Source of the DNA: Ramlibacter sp. | GTDB taxonomy: Bacteria > Pseudomonadota > Gammaproteobacteria > Burkholderiales > Burkholderiaceae_C | DNA length: 64,000 nucleotides | Direction of reading: 5' to 3' | NCBI GenBank assembly: GCA_016713005.1 | Contig: JADJPY010000006.1 | Coordinates: 1-64,000 of the forward strand | In this document: one piece after another, positions 61,843-64,000 of the stretch | Position numbering within the stretch: position 1 is the stretch's first letter | Layout of the letters: each line of letters opens with the position of its first letter | The notes under the pieces: generated by a model | What the model saw: only the letters and a program-made list of their open reading frames with translations | Told to the model about the DNA's origin: nothing | Database searches by the model: none | Program-made: the position numbers and the translations under genes

Positions 61843-62957
61843 GCGACGAAGTCCTGATCGAGGAAAAGGGCGGCACGGGCTTGATCACGCTGGCACGCCC
61901 CAGGGCGCTGAACGCGCTGTCCCTGGGCATGGTGCGGGCGCTGACGGCCGCGCTGCTGTCGTGGCGCGACGATGCACGGATCCATGCCGTGGCCATCCGC
62001 GGCATGGGCAAGGACGCGGCCAGCCCGACGGGCAGTGCCCCGTTTGGCGCGTTCTGCGCGGGCGGAGACATCCGGTTTTTCCATCAGGCGGCCCTGGCCG
62101 GTGATCCCTCGCTGGAAGATTTTTTCACCGAGGAATACACGCTCAACCACCTGATCCACCACTACCCCAAGCCCTACATTGCCTTCCTGGACGGCATCGT
62201 CATGGGCGGCGGCATGGGAATCGCCGGGCACGGAGGCGCCAACAGCCTGCGCGTTGTCACACCGCGCTCCAGGATGGCCATGCCCGAGACGCAAATCGGG
62301 CTGTTCCCCGATGTGGGGGGCGGCCATTTCCTCAGCCGTTGCCCGGGTCGCATGGGCGAGTACCTGGCCCTGACCGGCCATGTGTTCGGCGGCGCGGATG
62401 CCGTGTCGCTGGGTCTGGCAGACGGCGTGGTGGAAGCGGCAAGCCTGCCCGCGATGTGGGAGGCACTCGCCCAGGTCAATCCAGCGTCCCTCCACGACAA
62501 GATTGCTATGTTTTTTATAGCGGGTCAACAAGAACTGGCGGGGGCTGCAGCCGAAATTGACCACTATTTCGGGCTGGAGACCGTCACCGCCATCGTGCAG
62601 GCACTCGAGGGCGCCCCAGGGGACTGGGCCCGCGACACGGCCGCTGCGTTGCGCCGGCGTTCACCGCTGATGCTGCATGTGGTGCTGGAGCAGGTGCGCC
62701 GGGCCCGCCACATGACGCTGGCCGACGACCTGCGCATGGAACGCGACCTGGTGCGCCACAGCTTCCACACCGCCCATCTGCGGCGGAGTGCCACTTCCAG
62801 CGAAACGGTGGAGGGCATCCGGGCGCTGGCCGTGGACAAGGACCACACACCGCACTGGAACCCCGCCCGCATAGAAGACATCACGCCGGACATGGTGGCG
62901 CCGTTCTTTGTGAGCCCCTGGCCCGCTCACGCCCACCCGCTGGCCAGCCTGCGCTGA
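61839..62957 (+). CDS. 3-hydroxyisobutyryl-CoA hydrolase-like (crotonase fold)
   Basis: 372 residues, the longer crotonase form. GGTGLITLARPRALNALSLG, FCAGGDIRFF (oxyanion-hole Gly pair), YIAFLDGIVMGGGMGIAGHG and MAMPETQIGLFPDVGGGHFL with the active-site Glu and Asp. The C-terminal half matches the hydrolases of valine degradation rather than hydratases. Residues 222-239 (IAMFFIAGQQELAGAAAE) come from a reverse 54 bp repeat in frame. Confidence 0.85.
   Translation: MSDEVLIEEKGGTGLITLARPRALNALSLGMVRALTAALLSWRDDARIHAVAIRGMGKDAASPTGSAPFGAFCAGGDIRFFHQAALAGDPSLEDFFTEEYTLNHLIHHYPKPYIAFLDGIVMGGGMGIAGHGGANSLRVVTPRSRMAMPETQIGLFPDVGGGHFLSRCPGRMGEYLALTGHVFGGADAVSLGLADGVVEAASLPAMWEALAQVNPASLHDKIAMFFIAGQQELAGAAAEIDHYFGLETVTAIVQALEGAPGDWARDTAAALRRRSPLMLHVVLEQVRRARHMTLADDLRMERDLVRHSFHTAHLRRSATSSETVEGIRALAVDKDHTPHWNPARIEDITPDMVAPFFVSPWPAHAHPLASLR
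62504..62557 (-). repeat. 54 bp dispersed repeat, copy 8 (inside hydrolase gene)
   Basis: On the minus strand: AATTTCGGCTGCAGCCCCCG, CCAGTTCTTGTTGACCC, GCTATAAAAAACATAGC. Inserted opposite to transcription but the frame stays open. Confidence 0.75.
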
Positions 62958-62961
62958 ACGC

Positions 62962-63447
62962 TTACCGATTGCGGCTCTTCATCGCCCGTTCGACCTCGCG
63001 CTTGCCCTCGCGGTCCTTGATGGTGTCGCGCTTGTCGTGCTCGGCCTTGCCCTTGGCCAGGGCGATCTCGCACTTCACCTTGCCGGCTTTCCAGTGCAGG
63101 TTCAGCGGCACCAGGGTGTAGCCTTTCTGCTCGACCTTGCCGATCAGGCGACGGATCTCTTCCTTGTGCAGCAGCAGCTTCTTGGTGCGCACGGAGTCGG
63201 GGCTGATGTGGGTGGAAGCGGTTTTCAGCGGGTTGATCTGGCAGCCGATCAGGTACAGCTCGCCCTCGCGGATCACCACATAGCCGTCGGTCAGCTGGAC
63301 CTTGCCTTCGCGCAGGGCCTTGACCTCCCAGCCTTCCAGCGCCATGCCGGCCTCGAAGCGTTCCTCGAAGAAATAGTTGTACGCAGCCTTCTTGTTGTCG
63401 GCAATGCGCGTGTTCTTCGGGGGGGTCTTGTCGGGTTTGGTGGCCAT
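62962..63447 (-). CDS. smpB: SsrA-binding protein SmpB
   Basis: 161 residues. NKKAAYNYFFEERFEAGMAL, EGWEVKALREGKVQLTDGYV and LLHKEEIRRLIGKVEQKGYT make the beta-barrel that binds tmRNA. The basic tail is RDTIKDREGKREVERAMKSR. Required for trans-translation. Divergent from ratA, the usual arrangement. Confidence 0.95.
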   Translation of the reverse strand: MATKPDKTPPKNTRIADNKKAAYNYFFEERFEAGMALEGWEVKALREGKVQLTDGYVVIREGELYLIGCQINPLKTASTHISPDSVRTKKLLLHKEEIRRLIGKVEQKGYTLVPLNLHWKAGKVKCEIALAKGKAEHDKRDTIKDREGKREVERAMKSRNR

Positions 63448-63522
63448 GCGGAGATGTGGGGGCGCGTGGCCTCAATACAATTCACGCCAGCCCGGTGATT
63501 CTAGTTGTCGCACCGGGTGCCC

Positions 63523-63963
63523 ATGAAATCCGTCCACAAGTCCGTCCTCATCTGGTACAGCGCGCAGGAAATGTTCACGCTGGTGGCCGATGTGGCGAAG
63601 TACCCGCAGTTCCTGCCCTGGTGCGACCACACACGCGTGCTCACCGAACAGCCCGGCGGCATGACCGCCGAGATCGGCATCGCCTTCAGCGGCGTGCGCC
63701 AGAACTTCACCACGCGCAACACCCACGTGCCCGGTCGCGAGATCGTCATCGAGCTCCTGGACGGACCGTTCTCCAGGCTGGACGGTCACTGGGGATTTGA
63801 AGCGGTTGGCGACGCGTCGCAGCGCGCCTGCCGCGTGGACCTGAAGCTGCATTACGGATTCAGCAACGCCACGCTGTCGCGTCTGGTCGGCCCGGTGTTT
63901 GACCGCATCGCCGCCAGCCTGGTCGATGCCTTTGTCAAGCGGGCGGAACAGGTCTATGGCTGA
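63523..63963 (+). CDS. ratA: RatA/COQ10-family START-like protein
   Basis: 146 residues from ATG 63523. MKSVHKSVLIWYSAQEMFTL, VADVAKYPQFLPWCDHTRVL, and GPVFDRIAASLVDAFVKRAE match the polyketide-cyclase/COQ10 family (RatA, YfjG). E. coli RatA was reported to hinder 70S association, while COQ10 relatives bind ubiquinone; which holds here is open. Overlaps rnfH by 8 bp. Confidence 0.9.
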   Translation: MKSVHKSVLIWYSAQEMFTLVADVAKYPQFLPWCDHTRVLTEQPGGMTAEIGIAFSGVRQNFTTRNTHVPGREIVIELLDGPFSRLDGHWGFEAVGDASQRACRVDLKLHYGFSNATLSRLVGPVFDRIAASLVDAFVKRAEQVYG

Positions 63964-64000
63964 AGGCGTGCTGAACCTGCTGGTGGTGTATTCGCCGGCG
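63956..64000 (+). CDS. rnfH: RnfH-family ubiquitin-like protein, 5' end only
   Basis: The 15 codons to the window edge read MAEGVLNLLVVYSPA. Position directly after ratA, with an 8 bp overlap, is the known ratA-rnfH order, and LxVxVVYSPA is close to the RnfH start. The rest is outside the window. Confidence 0.7.
   Translation, partial: MAEGVLNLLVVYSPA

Overview
The window looks like a chromosome segment of a betaproteobacterium, most likely Comamonadaceae (Acidovorax/Rhodoferax/Polaromonas-like). The evidence is the gene order lptG-lptF/pepA-holC, smpB/ratA/rnfH and rimP-nusA-infB-rbfA-truB-typA, high GC, and a dispersed ~54 bp repeat ending in GCTATNAATTNATAGC. The genus is an inference; no 16S gene is present.

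Layout. (1) 1-4582: a strip of broken genes (GNAT acetyltransferase, DUF2164, crotonase, PA2778/PA2779 pair, membrane protein, Phd/RelE-type toxin-antitoxin, 5' half of a Rieske protein). Nearly all are interrupted by small indels, many in homopolymers, so either decay or poor sequence accuracy is possible. (2) 4583-31008: a 26.4 kb Tn3-family transposon of the TnpS/TnpT (Tn4651-like) type. It has imperfect terminal repeats starting GGGG and a 5 bp target duplication TTCAT, and it splits the Rieske gene. Its cargo is a Cd/Pb/Zn module (cadR, cadA, czcI-C-B-A with a PII-like gene) and a long minus-strand envelope module (L,D-transpeptidases, Sco, DsbA-like, DsbB, LspA, beta-propeller, creatininase-like). 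A HAD hydrolase and the transposition/resolution genes tnpS, tnpT and tnpA follow. A third, internal terminal repeat at 23872 suggests a nested or stepwise history. (3) 31014-39873: 3' half of the Rieske gene, aminotransferase, cysB, cbiX, the lptGF LPS exporter genes, pepA, holC and livK. (4) 39938-42389: tRNA-Ser(GGA) followed by a compact three-gene operon: a 97-residue repeat peptide, an HExxH peptide-hydroxylase-like protein and an ATP-grasp ligase. This is the best candidate for an undescribed RiPP-like system. (5) 42419-52677: QmcA/NfeD pair, basic amino acid decarboxylase, fabI and a yejABEF peptide importer. (6) 52682-64000: translation/ribosome maturation operon, EamA transporter, hydroxyisobutyryl-CoA hydrolase-like gene, smpB, ratA and the start of rnfH.

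Two dispersed repeat families run through the chromosomal part. The 54 bp family has eight copies, and three of these lie inside intact reading frames (yejF, truB and the crotonase-fold hydrolase) without breaking them. All genes from 31.4 kb onward appear intact, whereas the left flank and several transposon cargo genes carry single-base frameshifts. Anyone relying on the pseudogene calls should first check read support.
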